DNA of 64,000 nucleotides from Pelobates cultripes (taxonomy: Eukaryota; Chordata; Amphibia; Anura; Pelobatidae), in NCBI GenBank assembly GCA_933207985.1, contig OW240913.1, positions 268,683,134-268,747,133 of the forward strand. The letters run 5' to 3'. A program made the translations under genes and the position numbers. This document shows, piece by piece, positions 35,613 through 46,254 of the stretch (its first letter is position 1; each line of letters begins with the position of its first letter). The notes beneath the pieces are model-generated. The model was given only the letters and a program-made list of their open reading frames with translations. It made no database searches and was not told the DNA's origin.

Positions 35613-37634
35613 TCTAAAAAGGAATGATTATGTGAAAGATATATTAGAAGGGGAGTGAGGTAAGAAGGGGGGGGGGTATGGGGAGTGGTGTGTCTGGAAG
35701 AACTGGACTTTAATGCTAGATGCCGAGGCGAAAAACTTAACTATTGAATGACTGGATAGGTGAGGCCCTGCTAATGCCAAGTGGCGGTGAGAGGCTCTAC
35801 CTATGATTTGGCTTATGACGTAGGTGCCACAGACGTGGTGGCGGGATGTTGGCCTCTCGGTGACGATAAGAGAAATCAAAACGTGTGGCCGTGACAGGTG
35901 AGGCCCTAACTAGAGCCCTGTAGTAAGGCATGCGAGGCTTATAACTATGATTTGGGCGTGGGGCCGTACCTCCGTGTTGAGGTGGGGTGGGGGTGGTAGG
36001 CCTCGCGGGATCAGATTTCCTGATAGGGTGGGCTAAGGCATTAGCCTGTGCCGTATAGCCAGTTCGATTGTATGCTTAAGGGTAAAGTTAGAGGACTGGA
36101 GTGGTGTGTGGATACTAACCTTGACTGGTCGCAAATGGTATCTGGAGCCTCCTGATTAGAGAGTCTTGTCTTAATGTTGTCTTTGAGGAAGAATCCTGGG
36201 GGTTTAAGACAGATGTTGATGTGTTTATACGTATCGTGATGTCGTATGAATAGTATTGGGAGAAGGTTTGTTAGGGGCACCACGTGAGATCCTGCATTGA
36301 GGGATCTGGGAGGTTAAGGTGTAGGAATGGGATGATTTTGGATATGAGTGAGAAGGCAGAATGAGGCCTTGGGGTAGCGAATGGACGTACTTGAGTAAGG
36401 ACGTAAGTACCTGAAGGTATGGCTGAGTACCGGGTCAGGTTTTTGGTGTCTTCTGAGCCTGATGGCCGTATGACCGAAAGTCTGTGTAGACAAGTAGTAA
36501 AGAGATAACGTATCCTGGGCGTAAGCCTGAGGGAAGGTAGTAATGGAGTTGAGACCGCGTGAGGTCTAGTATTGAAAAGAGAGTGAACTATCCCTTGGTT
36601 TTAAGTACAGAGATTGTTTAATCGTGGCAGGTTAACTGCGTAGAAACGGTGGAAGCTTAGATAAATACAGGATCTAAGGGTTTAACCAAGACAAATTCCA
36701 TATTTAGCAATAGATGTGAAGATAATTGATAAAACCTGATAACTCAAGGTGATAATAAACCATACCTGTTCCTGTAATAAAAGGACCTTGAAATAACAAC
36801 TTTATGCAGAAAAGCAAGAGACCGATGCAATCTGTAAAAGCCAAAATGTGACAGCGTGATTTATGTGCAAGGAATAGTACGGATTATGTGTAATGGGTAT
36901 AACTTGTAAATAGTGTTTAAATGACTTATCTGAGTGTTATTTGGAAAGAATGATATAGCTTGTATTTAGACACGTATGAAGTTATGAACCATGGTAAAAC
37001 ATTATGTTTATTACAGAAAAATACTTTAAATGGTTTAACAAGGTAGGAAAACACAGGGCTGGTAGTTAACCAGATAATGTAACCAAACACTGAAATGAAG
37101 GAATAAATAATAGTAGGATAGTGTGATTAGAACTTATGCATGCTTAGCTTAAAAGAACAGAAATAACCGAATGTAAATTAGTAAGATGGTGTTCGTGAAT
37201 TTTACCATACGAATAGTTTGGTGCTGAAATGACCGAACAGAAAAAGTGAATACAGATAATAATGAGCTTAAACATGAAATATATATTCGGTTGTTTCCGT
37301 ACGAAAATGCTTTAAATGATAGCGAAATGAGCCGAACGTTCGTGCGTTTTTTGGCGCGAATGGAGATATAAACGAAAAGCGTGTATTCGTGAAAATGCGA
37401 AAGAGGGAGCCTACCCCTACGTTTTTAGGCCCGAACGGCGGGGAAATAGCGAACGCTAATTCCCACGCCTTGCTTACGTGAACTTGCCGGTCTCGTGACC
37501 GGAAGTCGGGTACCTCGACCGGAGAGAAACGGAGTGGAAGGACCTCGGACGGACGGAGGATTGCACAGGGCATCTGGCTGCTGGAAACAGGTACAGTTCT
37601 GGCGGGAAGCTGGACCGGAAGTGCTGGTTGCTAA
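35613..37634 (-). other. 5' untranslated region of Ngaro-like copy 1
   Basis: About 2 kb lie between A1 and gag. The part 35740-36020 is similar, on the complementary strand, to 40375-40625 of copy 2 (for instance the blocks CACCGAGAGGCCAACATCC and AGATAGAGCCTCTCA). The rest shows no motif. Confidence 0.7.
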
Positions 37635-37727
37635 GGACAATCAGCTGAGCGGCAGCGGTGAGTAGGGGCTGGGAGTTTAAGTAGGGGACTTACTCCTCCC
37701 ACAAATTCAGGCCTAATGGCCTTTCTA
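37635..37727 (-). repeat. Copy 1 terminal repeat A1 (5' end)
   Basis: 93-bp direct repeat of 31641-31733; its outer end meets a short (TA)n tract at 37728-37738, which also borders copy 2. Confidence 0.93.
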
Positions 37728-37738
37728 TATATATATAT

Positions 37739-37850
37739 GTATTAAGGCCGTTTGGCCTGTATTTGTGGGAGGGGCTTAAATTAATTCACTCCCCTATATA
37801 AGGGACACCTCTTACCTGACTCATATCGCTTGAGGTCAGCATCAGAATGA
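37739..37850 (+). repeat. Copy 2 terminal repeat A1
   Basis: 112 bp, starting GTATTAAGGCCGTTTGGCCT and ending CAGCATCAGAATGA; repeated at 43913-44024. Confidence 0.93.
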
Positions 37851-38142
37851 TTTCCACTTCCGGGTCATCCAGACGCCATTTTACCTGATTACTCCATGAG
37901 GTTTTCTAAGCAGAGCTGTGTCAGGAATCCAGCCACAGGCTTTTCCGGCCTACCACCTTCTTTCTTCAATCCATCGCCGTGGATGGTGTCCAAGTGACTT
38001 ACAAACCGTAAGTCGACCTACCCGTTACGCCAGGCATCAGTCCCACGGCACCATGCACGGGTCAGGTCCTCACTTTACGGCTGCATTTTGTCTATGTCTG
38101 TTCTAAAACCATTGCATGTTCATGCATATCATTCGTTTAAAC

Positions 38143-39270
38143 CCCCTACCGGTCTTTGGGTGTACTACAGGCTTCTTAGACATTATTGCATTTCATGTAC
38201 AAACCAACGAACCACTGCATTTTCGCCTACACACTGACCCCTACCGGTCTTTGGGTGTACTACAGGCTTCTTAGACATTATTTCATTTCATGTACAAACC
38301 AACGAACCACTGCATTTTTGCCTACACACTGACCCCTACTGGTCATTCGGTGTACTACCGGCTTCTCAGACATTATTGCATTTCATGTAAAAACCAACCA
38401 ACCACCGCATTTTTCACCTACACACTGACCCCTATCGGTCATTCGGTGTACTACAGGTATCTTAGACGTTTTTTGCATTTTTGTGTACAAACCAATAAAC
38501 CACCTCATTTTCACTTACACACTGACCCCTACCGGTTTTTGGTGTACTACAGGCTTCTTAGACATTATCGCATTTCATGTACAAATAAACGAATCACTGC
38601 ATTTGCGCCTACACACTGACCCCTACTGGTCATTTGGTGTACTACAGGCTTCTCAGACATTATTGCATTTCATGTACAAATCAACGAATCACTGCATTTG
38701 CGCCTACACACTGACCCCTACTGGTCATTTAGTGTACTACAGGCTTCTTAGATGTTATCGCATTTCATGTACAAATCAACGAACCACTGCATTTGCACCT
38801 ACACACTGACCCCTACCGGTCATTCGGTGTACTACGGGCTTCTCAGACATTATTGCATTTCATGTATAAACCAACAAACCACTGCATTTTTCACCTACAC
38901 ACTGACCCCTATCAGTCATTCGGTGTACTACAGGCGTCTTAGACGTTTTTGCTTTTCATGTACAAAACAATAAACCACTGCATTTTCACCTACACACTGA
39001 CCCCTACCAGTCATTCAGTGTACTACAGGCTTCTCAGACATTATTGCATTTCATGTACAAACCAACGAACCACTGCATTTGCGCCTACACACTGACCCCT
39101 ACCGGTCATTCAGTGTACTACAGGCTTCTCAGACATTATTGCATTTCATGTACAAACCAACTAACCACGGCATTTTCGCCTACATGCTGACCCCTACCGG
39201 TCAATCAGTATACTACAGGCTTCTCAGATTTTATTTCACTTCATAAGCAAACAAACTAACTACAGCTTTT
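38143..39270 (+). repeat. 96-bp tandem array in the copy 2 5' region, about 12 units
   Basis: Each unit contains CTACACACTGACCCCTACCG, a GTGTACTACAGGCTTCT block and CATTTCATGTACAAACCAAC. The unit is a multiple of three, so several frames remain open and encode 32-residue peptide repeats (HCIFAYTLTPTGHSVYY). These lack a start with context or any domain, so I treat them as non-coding. Further isolated ACTGACCCCTAC motifs continue to about 39800. Confidence 0.93.
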
Positions 39271-39308
39271 TCGCTTTTATACTGACTCCTATCTGTCAAA
39301 TGGTAGCA

Positions 39309-39388
39309 TTAACCCCTTAAGGACACATGACATGTGTGACATGTAATGATCCCCTTTTATTCCAGAAGTTTGGTCCTTAAGGGGTTAA
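39309..39388. mobile_element. 80-bp MITE with TTAACCCCTTAAGGAC ends
   Basis: Starts TTAACCCCTTAAGGACACAT and ends GGTCCTTAAGGGGTTAA; outermost TTAA on both sides fits a TTAA target duplication. It lies inside Ngaro-like copy 2 just after the tandem array. The end motif recurs at 45289. Confidence 0.8.
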
Positions 39389-40734
39389 AGGGTATTTTAA
39401 CATACAATCAGCATTTCTGACCCCTACTGGTCAACAGCAAAACTGTCTTCACATGTCATATACAATTTACCTGCCAATATAAATTACACATAAGATTGTT
39501 TTAAACATAACTATAGACCATAAATTAAACTCCAGCACGGGCTCAACTTCAGGTTTAATTCACAATAATTTACATTTCACATCAAGACCAACAGTGGTTC
39601 TATCAACACTGCCACCTACAGGTCTGTCAAGTACATTGACAATTTTCATGGGGTTTTACAAACACCAAAACACTGACACCTATAGGTCAACAGACAAACA
39701 ACATTTCACATACCAATCAGTATCCAACTACACTGCCACCTATAGGGCACTCGGCAGATCTCCAGTGCACTTGCATTTTGCAACACCATGTTCACTGACC
39801 CCTACCATTCAATAAGACATACAACAATTCACATAGCAAGCACTATATCAACATCTGGTATAAATACATATATTATTACACAGTAGCAGACGCATCTGTA
39901 TATATGTAACTGGTAATATAGTTCACATACATTTTTCACAGCACGCTGCTCCCGCAACAGACTTCCCCTAGCAAGGGGACATACAACATACAAGGTGGGG
40001 ACAGACCACATTTTCACTTGTACATACGGCACTTAATGGGTTAAGATTGATACATATTTAACCAGTATGGCTACGATGTTTAATATTTACACATCACGTC
40101 ACTTTACTTTTCACATATACTGTACGTATTAAGATAAGCTTGGTCTATGCCATATTTCCTTATGCCATACGGTTTTATCCATTCAGGTTACAGTTACTAC
40201 TAAAAAACCTATACGGATTGTCAGGTTCAATACCATACTACCAGGTACATACACCTGCTCACGTAGTTATCCATCTCTTACCTTCCCTGGAATAGTAATA
40301 GTGTACTGGCAATTAGGGTTCTAGGGCCCAATAGGTATTACCCCCTTTTTTCTCTGCATTATGCTTCGGTTAGTGGTCCCGCGAGGCCAACACCCCGCCT
40401 CACACTCGGAGGCATACACCCCTCGGCCACTCGTGAGCTAGTCGCCTCGCATTGTATCATAGAGAGGACCTCACCTGTCACTCCCCTTCCTATTTTCTGG
40501 TTACTGTCACCGAGAGGCCAACATCCTGCCACAACGTTCGGTGGCCACACAAAATCCCCTCGCGCCAAGCATAGATAGAGCCTCTCAAGCCACTTGGCAA
40601 CTAGCAGGGCCTCACCAGTCACCAAAAAACACCAAGCCTAATCGTTTCGCCTTACGGCTTAGCTAGCAAGCCAGTACAAGAACCCTGGGTACAAATAATA
40701 ATGGCAATCTTTATTGTTATTTAAGTATTTCTCA
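39389..40734 (+). other. 5' untranslated region of Ngaro-like copy 2
   Basis: Contains scattered relics of the tandem-array motif (to about 39800) and, at 40375-40625, two related blocks around CGCGAGGCCAACA and CCGAGAGGCCAACATCC, each followed by a GGCCTCACC motif. The second part aligns with the copy 1 5' region. No gene. Confidence 0.65.
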
Positions 40735-43720
40735 AAAAGATGGTGAAGAATCACCTCTTCCTAGCACCCCAGCTAGAATTGATACACCTTCAAGCAGAGG
40801 AGATGTTGCTAGTCCAGCAGCAATCAGATCCTGGACGATCCCACACATTACCACCGACCTAAGGAGGTGACAAATCCCCTACCCTGCTACAGCAAGGAAA
40901 GCAGAGTTATTCAAACTCCTCCATACATCAACGGACAACACGGAGGCAGGGGAAGGCCCAGCTACATCAACTCAGGTGACACCCAGGCTATGCTAGCCTC
41001 ACTCATAAACTCATGAGCCAAAAAATTTATGACAGACTGGCAATCTCGAGTTGGTCACCACAGCCCTCACAAGGCTGGGCCTCACGTTACTGTACAACCA
41101 GCACCAACCGAAACTCGGTTACCTGGTACAATCAATTCTTATGACACACAAGATGTTAAACCTGCACGTATGATCCCAGCACATTGGGGGAAGCAATGCA
41201 TATATATGTATGATGATGCATCTGTGATGGTCAGATCCAGGGATTCCAGGTAAATCGGGAACTGACCATCCCTTGGTTGGGTTGGCATTTGGAATATGTG
41301 GAGATGTTTATTTGTGCAGGTACCCATACAGAAGGGATTTTGTCCCAAACAAATGGACGAGCACTCTCAGGCTCCAGGTACCAGCACCTCTGAACTACCA
41401 GAGACCACTGATATGAGTAGTTGCATTGCATACAGACTGTTGCATATATGTTCAAATAGTTCAGGGCACATGACAAACCATGTGTCCCAATACAACTTAC
41501 AAATAACGTATTCACCATCTGTACACACCAATGCATTTTCAACACTACTGACTCATCACCCTGCCAGACTTGTAGTAGATTTACTAAAGCTCTGGAGCTT
41601 CAAAGGGCTCCCATACAGGGATCATAAACACACCTTCAAGGAATATAGCATGCCCTCACTTACAGTCAGCACAACAAAACCATTGGCTGTAAACACACTC
41701 ATAGCCAAGATTTGCAGAGGGGTCTTCCAATCTCCACCATTTACAACATGGCACCAAACACACACATTGGTATTGTCACAAGGAATCTTCCCTTAAACTA
41801 AGAAAACCATAGACTTATTGGCACCACACACCTCCGCTACCCCAAGTCTCAACTCCCTCATACCCTCTGAGGATTTTTCTTACTATACAACACCATTGAT
41901 CTACCTTTACAGCTATCACTCAAGCATGGGTTGAAGCTTGGTTAAGTAAGACCAATATCATCAACGCAGTAAACGGCTACCATCTACCCTACACACTGGC
42001 ACTTACATGGCATAAATTGGGCAATCCTTTCCCCGCTCAACTTTCGAGCTACAGATTAGCCTACTATCGATATTCGCAGATACTCTGTGCTGGTTATGAT
42101 AACATATCCAGAGGCCTTACAGTCATACACTATCTAGAAGACTTCTTGTTAATCAAAGAAAGCATATTTTTCACTAGAAGCCTCACGGCAGCTTAGTCTG
42201 GTTGACCACTTGGGCGTCCCAGTACCCCATAAGAAACAGAAGGCCCAGACACTATCTTCACATTACTGGGCATATGACTTGAGTCGGCATCCATACACGC
42301 AAGTTACCACAAGACAAATAGGGAACATTCTCAACTACATCAATCACTACCTCCTGCTTAGTACTTACAACTGCAAGGAACTACGATCCCTACCAGGTTC
42401 CTTAATTTTGCCATGCCAATCATACCACAAGACCACGCTTTCACATCCAGAGTACTTTCCCCTTTTTTCCACACTTCCAACATGACGATCAGAGGATGTC
42501 CCTAGACACCTCAGCAACAGCAGACCTGCACATGGGGGGGAATTTTTTAACCACTTGGCATGGTAAAAGCATGTTCCTTCCAGGATTGTCTGACACTTCT
42601 CCAACCAGATGGTCAGACGCAGCGTCTACCACGGGTTTGGCAGCGATCTACCGGGAACAATTGCTTTGGAGCTGTTGGCGATGGCATCCAGGTTTGGAAA
42701 TTTTTCCGCCACCTCAGCCCCTTTGGGAGATCTACCCCATTGTAGCAGCTGCTGAGGCATGGGTTAAATCATGGTCAGGGTCATCAATCCGTTGTTACTC
42801 AGGCAACTAAGCATATGTCATATCATCAACAAACGCCACTACTCATCCATAAGGTCATGATATTTCTGGGGAACTCACTTGGTTGGCCACTTATCACATT
42901 TCACTTTCATGTACCAGACGGGGGTATACATCCCTGCCGACAACTGTCTCATTTATATTCCAGGCATGTTCATCATACGCTTCCTACAGCCGCCCATACA
43001 GTCACGGCCACTCTTTCGTTCCAGAGACAAAATCATGGATTAGACATACTCATGCAGCATAGCATGCACTATCCCACCTAGCACTCTCGTCCCATACTTG
43101 TAGAACACATAACACAGCTTTTCACCTGGCTTAAAGAATCTCATTGGCACACGACATAGCTCAACCTGTGTCATAACATTTCTCCTAGGTTTTGCTTCTT
43201 TTTGCCACCTTAAACTTAAACTATCTCACACACCATTAATTATATATTTTACAGGCATTCAACAACACAGGATAACCTATGGCCAAAACTACCATAACTT
43301 CATGCTATCATACCAGACAAGAATATACTCAGGTTTTCAGGAATCCATTCCCCCACGTTCCTCTCAGAGATTACCAATAGCCATCCAACTTTTCATCATT
43401 ATCGGACCTATTAGATCTACAACCATTCAATTATACTACCAAGTCGGCCATTACCAGCTATGCACATTGCCTTTTATGCCTTTCCCAGGCCAGAGAATCC
43501 ACTACCATCACCACCACTCAGACAGATCATTGTCTTCAACGATCCCACGTACGTAAACACATATAGCATTACCTATTGGCTCTACCACATTCCGAAACGA
43601 GTCAACACGCACCAACAGTAGAGATAACATACTATCCTACCCACAACAAATGGTGTCCACTTTCGGTCCTAGATTCCTACCTTCAAAATCCTTTCAGGAA
43701 TTAAATACTGTAATGCTTTT
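40735..43720 (+). pseudogene. Decayed Gag-RT-RNase H-YR region of Ngaro-like copy 2
   Basis: Many stops and frameshifts, but homologous segments occur in the order of copy 1: SAP-like IRSWTIPHITTDL and YPATARKAELFKLLH (40825-40930, with a TGA inside); Gag C-terminal YRLLHICSNSSGH (41430-41475); RT start LVVDLLKLWSFKGLPYRDH (about 41570); the catalytic box as HYLEDFLLI (about 42130-42155) with Glu for the first Asp; RT-RNase H connection DTSATADLHMGGNF (42500) and WEIYPIVAAAEAWVKSWSGS (42728-42787); and YR segments LSDLLDLQPFN and KWCPLSVLDS (43400-43680). The YR H-x-x-R and Tyr boxes are missing before B1 at 43786. This copy cannot encode its own enzymes. Confidence 0.88.
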
Positions 43721-43785
43721 AAGGAAATGTCTGGTTAATTTGTATATATTTGTTGACTGTATTACATCTTTGATTATTCATTTTT

Positions 43786-43912
43786 GCCCTCTTTATTTAC
43801 AGGCCTACCGTATCGTCGGTCTCGGCACACCACAACCGACTTGCTACCTTTATACTATCCTACGCTTATGCTGGATCCTTACTCCATATACAGCTATTTG
43901 CCCCTTACACAA
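43786..43912 (+). repeat. Copy 2 terminal repeat B1
   Basis: 127 bp starting GCCCTCTTTATTTACAGGCC and ending GCCCCTTACACAA; joined without spacer to A2. Confidence 0.93.
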
Positions 43913-44024
43913 GTATTAAGGCCGTTTGGCCTGTATTTGTGGGAGGGGCTTAAATTAATTCCCTCCCCTATATAAGGGACACCTCTTACCTGACTCATAT
44001 CGCTTGAGGTCAGCATCAGAATGA
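43913..44024 (+). repeat. Copy 2 terminal repeat A2
   Basis: 112-bp direct repeat of A1; one visible difference (CTCCCC context near 43962 against 37788). Confidence 0.93.
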
Positions 44025-44095
44025 CCCTCCCACCCACTCCTCATTTCAACACTCTCTTTTCTTTCCATTTACTTTACTTTCTTACTCCTTGGTGG

Positions 44096-44222
44096 GCCCT
44101 CTTTATTTACAGGCCTACCGTATCGTCGGTCTCGGCACACCACAACCGACTTGCTACCTTTATACTATCCTACGCTTATGCTGGATCCTTACTCCATATA
44201 CAGCTATTTGCCCCTTACACAA
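44096..44222 (+). repeat. Copy 2 terminal repeat B2 (3' end)
   Basis: 127-bp repeat of 43786-43912; ends TTACACAA and passes into ATAAATATATAT. Confidence 0.93.

Positions 44223-44290
<68 letters not shown>
44223..44290. repeat. (TA)n microsatellite
   Basis: Long TA tract bordering the 3' end of Ngaro-like copy 2. Confidence 0.95.
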
Positions 44291-44293
<3 letters not shown>

Positions 44294-44498
44294 CTATCTT
44301 GAAAAAGACCCTTAGGGGTCGAAACGTCGATCAGGATTATTTGCACTATGATGTAATTTTTTTCATTACAATAAATACACCGTGTCGAAGTCCTTTTGAG
44401 TGCTCCATTTCATCGGTTTACCTATATATATTTTGGATGTTGGAAGCACCAAAGGCAGCTGTATTGAAAAGATTTCAAGGGTGAGTGCCTAAATTACC

Positions 44499-44502
<4 letters not shown>
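44291..44502 (+). mobile_element. Penelope-like element terminal fragment
   Basis: It contains a hammerhead-like motif (44298-44331) followed by a tail with AAGTCCTTTTGAGTGC and CCATTTC. That tail resembles the minus-strand tail of the neighbouring fragment (AAGTCCTTGGAGTGCGGTCA), so the two are related in opposite orientation. Penelope-like retroelements are known to carry hammerhead motifs in their terminal repeats. No reverse transcriptase or GIY-YIG region is present. A (TA)n tract follows. Confidence 0.55.
44298..44331 (+). ncRNA. Hammerhead-like ribozyme motif, degenerate core
   Basis: CTTGAAAAA stands where the CUGAUGA core would be. It is followed by helix II GACCC-TTAG-GGGTC (five perfect pairs) and GAAACGTC. 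ACGT after GAA is self-complementary, as in minimal Penelope hammerheads thought to act as dimers. The altered first core strand makes activity unlikely. Confidence 0.5.
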
Positions 44503-44537
<35 letters not shown>

Positions 44538-44541
<4 letters not shown>

Positions 44542-44900
44542 AATGACCGCACTCCAAGGACTTTATAGAAATTTTCAAATAAAATTTAGCTTTTATTCAA
44601 TCCATTTAAAAAGTCAACGTTTCAGCTTCCACATGGAGCTTTCATCAGGACAAAACATAACTTACAAGTGCAGACACAAAGAAATATATACCCCCAATCC
44701 CTCAAAATAATTTACCTTAATTGTGTACTCACCTAGCCATGAGACAGCTTGCCCTGCATTAGAGGGTAATGTATCTCTGAGTGTGGTGGCCATGTGTGCA
44801 AGGCCCAGGAAAGGGGCGGGGCTAAAGTTACTTAGTAACAATCCAACTGGACTGATTGCTTTCCACCTTGTGGCCTAGTAGCTACAATCATGATTGAGCT
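44538..44900 (-). mobile_element. Penelope-like element terminal fragment, opposite orientation
   Basis: On the minus strand the sequence runs through a hammerhead-like motif (44613-44651) into AATAAAAGCTAAATTTTATT, then AAGTCCTTGGAGTGCGGTCA at 44547-44566, and ends at a (TA)n tract. The other boundary is uncertain. No coding region. Confidence 0.6.
44613..44651 (-). ncRNA. Hammerhead-like ribozyme motif with canonical core
   Basis: On the minus strand: GTC, core CTGATGA (44642-44648), helix II formed by AGCTCC...GGAAGCT with a bulge, GAAA (44620-44623), then CGTTGAC. Helix I can pair GTC with GAC. Helix III is only the self-complementary ACGT, so cleavage would need a dimer, as proposed for minimal Penelope hammerheads. 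The core residues fit the consensus; self-cleavage is inference. Confidence 0.65.
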
Positions 44901-45288
44901 CAGGGTAAAGTAGGAGTGGATACAGAGTCTAGAATGTTTCAAGAATGAATCTGTCTGTGTTCATATATTTTAAACAGTATAACAGACTGGAAGGGCATCA
45001 GGAATCCAAAATCTGTTATCATACTGGAAATTCACTCTTTGAGTGCTGGAGCAATTCATCCAATGCAGCACTGAAAGGGTGTATCTGTTCCTGTGTAACT
45101 GAGGAAAGAGCTGGACTATAAATCTATTCTTAAACTTGTAGCAAATAGGGTGGGCATATCTCATGGTTCGGATCTAAAAAACACATTTAATATAGACATA
45201 CATGATTTAAAAAAATAAATAAAAACAACGGCTCAAGGCAGGAGATGTTACCATGTTAATACATTGATTATGCATAGGGCACTAAAGT
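44901..45288. other. Unassigned
   Basis: Nothing recognisable; no motif in the short frames. Confidence 0.35.
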
Positions 45289-45600
45289 TTAACCCCTTAA
45301 GGACCGAGGACGGTTCAGGACCGTCATCGGCATTTTTGCGTTGCCGACCGATGACGGTCCTGAACCGTCCTAACGGTCAGAGCTACTTACCTGATCGCCG
45401 TCGTTCCCCCGGCGGCGATCAGCGTGGCTCCGGTTGTGGGGAGACTGCCTGCGGCCCAGACAGTCTCCCCACACTGATTTAGGACCCCTGTGGCCATGTG
45501 ATCGCTCAACACAGCGATCACATGGTCACAATAGGTGTCCATGTGTCTGCCTGCAGGGGGACTGTCTGTGCTGACAGGCAGTCTCCCTGCTAGTGTAAAA
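45289..45600. mobile_element. DNA transposon end with a run of perfect hairpins
   Basis: Starts TTAACCCCTTAAGGACCGAG, the same end motif as the MITE at 39309. Hairpins follow one another: 45308-45370 (23-bp perfect arms, GGACGGTTCAGGACCGTCAT onward), 45393-45420 (8 bp), 45436-45472 (12 bp, GTGGGGAGACTG), 45494-45525 (13 bp, CCATGTGATCGCT) and an imperfect one near 45553-45590. The partner terminus was not found and may lie in or beyond the gap at 46255. Confidence 0.7.
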
Positions 45601-46254
45601 TCAGAAAAAAAAATAAAGTTAGTGTTAATAAAAATAATAATAATAATTATATAGGTGTATATATGATATATAGACATATATTATATCTATATAATATATG
45701 TCTATATATCATATATATAATGTCATACTAAGTGTATTTTATATTAATATGTACTTATATTAATATAAAAATACACTTATAATTAAATTACACACGTATA
45801 TATATAATATATATAATAACTATATATATTGTATATATATATTATTATAAAATATAAATAATAAGTAATTTAAATTAAATAAAATTTTTTTTAAATAATA
45901 ATAAAAAATGTAAAAAAAATTATATAGCTATATGAAATTTTATTCTAACTGTATTTTAAAATTAATATATATATATTTATATCAAAATACACTTAGAATG
46001 AATTTGTATATATATCTATGTATATAAAAATAAATAAAAATAATAAGAAAAATACATACGTCCATATACAAAATTACATAAATAATTATATAAATATACA
46101 CGTAGACTTCAAATATATAAATATGCATATATATTTAAATTCTACGTGCGTATTTATGTAATATTTTACATAATTAAGTAATTTTATTGATTGCAATTTG
46201 AGGGACCTGCCTGCCAACCCAGGCCGAAAGTCCAGAGAATTTAATTTGCTAGCA
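45601..46254. other. Extremely AT-rich stretch up to the assembly gap
   Basis: About 600 bases of nearly pure A and T with imperfect palindromes such as TATATGATATATAGACATAT and its inverse. It may be the interior of the DNA transposon that starts at 45289. No gene. Confidence 0.6.

Larger units (their letters stand above)
31497..37727 (-). mobile_element. Ngaro-like tyrosine-recombinase retrotransposon, copy 1
   Basis: Read on the minus strand: A1 (37727-37635), 5' region, Gag, RT-RNase H, tyrosine recombinase, B1 (31836-31735), A2 (31733-31641), B2 (31598-31497). A copies are 93 bp and B copies 102 bp, all visible as direct repeats. This split-direct-repeat plan is known only for PAT and Ngaro-type YR retrotransposons; such elements insert through a circular intermediate and make no target duplication. 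No methyltransferase domain fits between RNase H and YR, which favours Ngaro. YR is open; RT-RH and Gag each show one frameshift. Both outer borders lie in (TA)n. Length 6.2 kb. Confidence 0.92.
37739..44222 (+). mobile_element. Ngaro-like tyrosine-recombinase retrotransposon, copy 2 (decayed interior)
   Basis: Order on the + strand: A1 (37739-37850), 96-bp tandem array, 5' region, remnants of Gag, RT, RNase H and YR, B1 (43786-43912), A2 (43913-44024), B2 (44096-44222). The 112-bp A repeats differ at one visible base; the 127-bp B repeats look identical. A and B are homologous to those of copy 1 (GGCCTGTATTTGTGGGAGGG; TCGGCACACCACAACC) but diverged, so it is a sister subfamily. The coding part is full of stops and deletions. 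It lies head to head with copy 1, 11 bases apart, and its outer end also borders (TA)n. Confidence 0.92.

Noticed and set aside
38290..38973. Repeat peptides YTLTPTGHSVYY
   Set aside because: They come from a 96-bp tandem array in a retrotransposon 5' region; no start context or domain, so treated as non-coding repeat.
38143..39270. Regularly spaced repeats considered as a CRISPR-like array
   Set aside because: Units are contiguous 96-bp tandem copies without unique spacers, in a eukaryotic retrotransposon.
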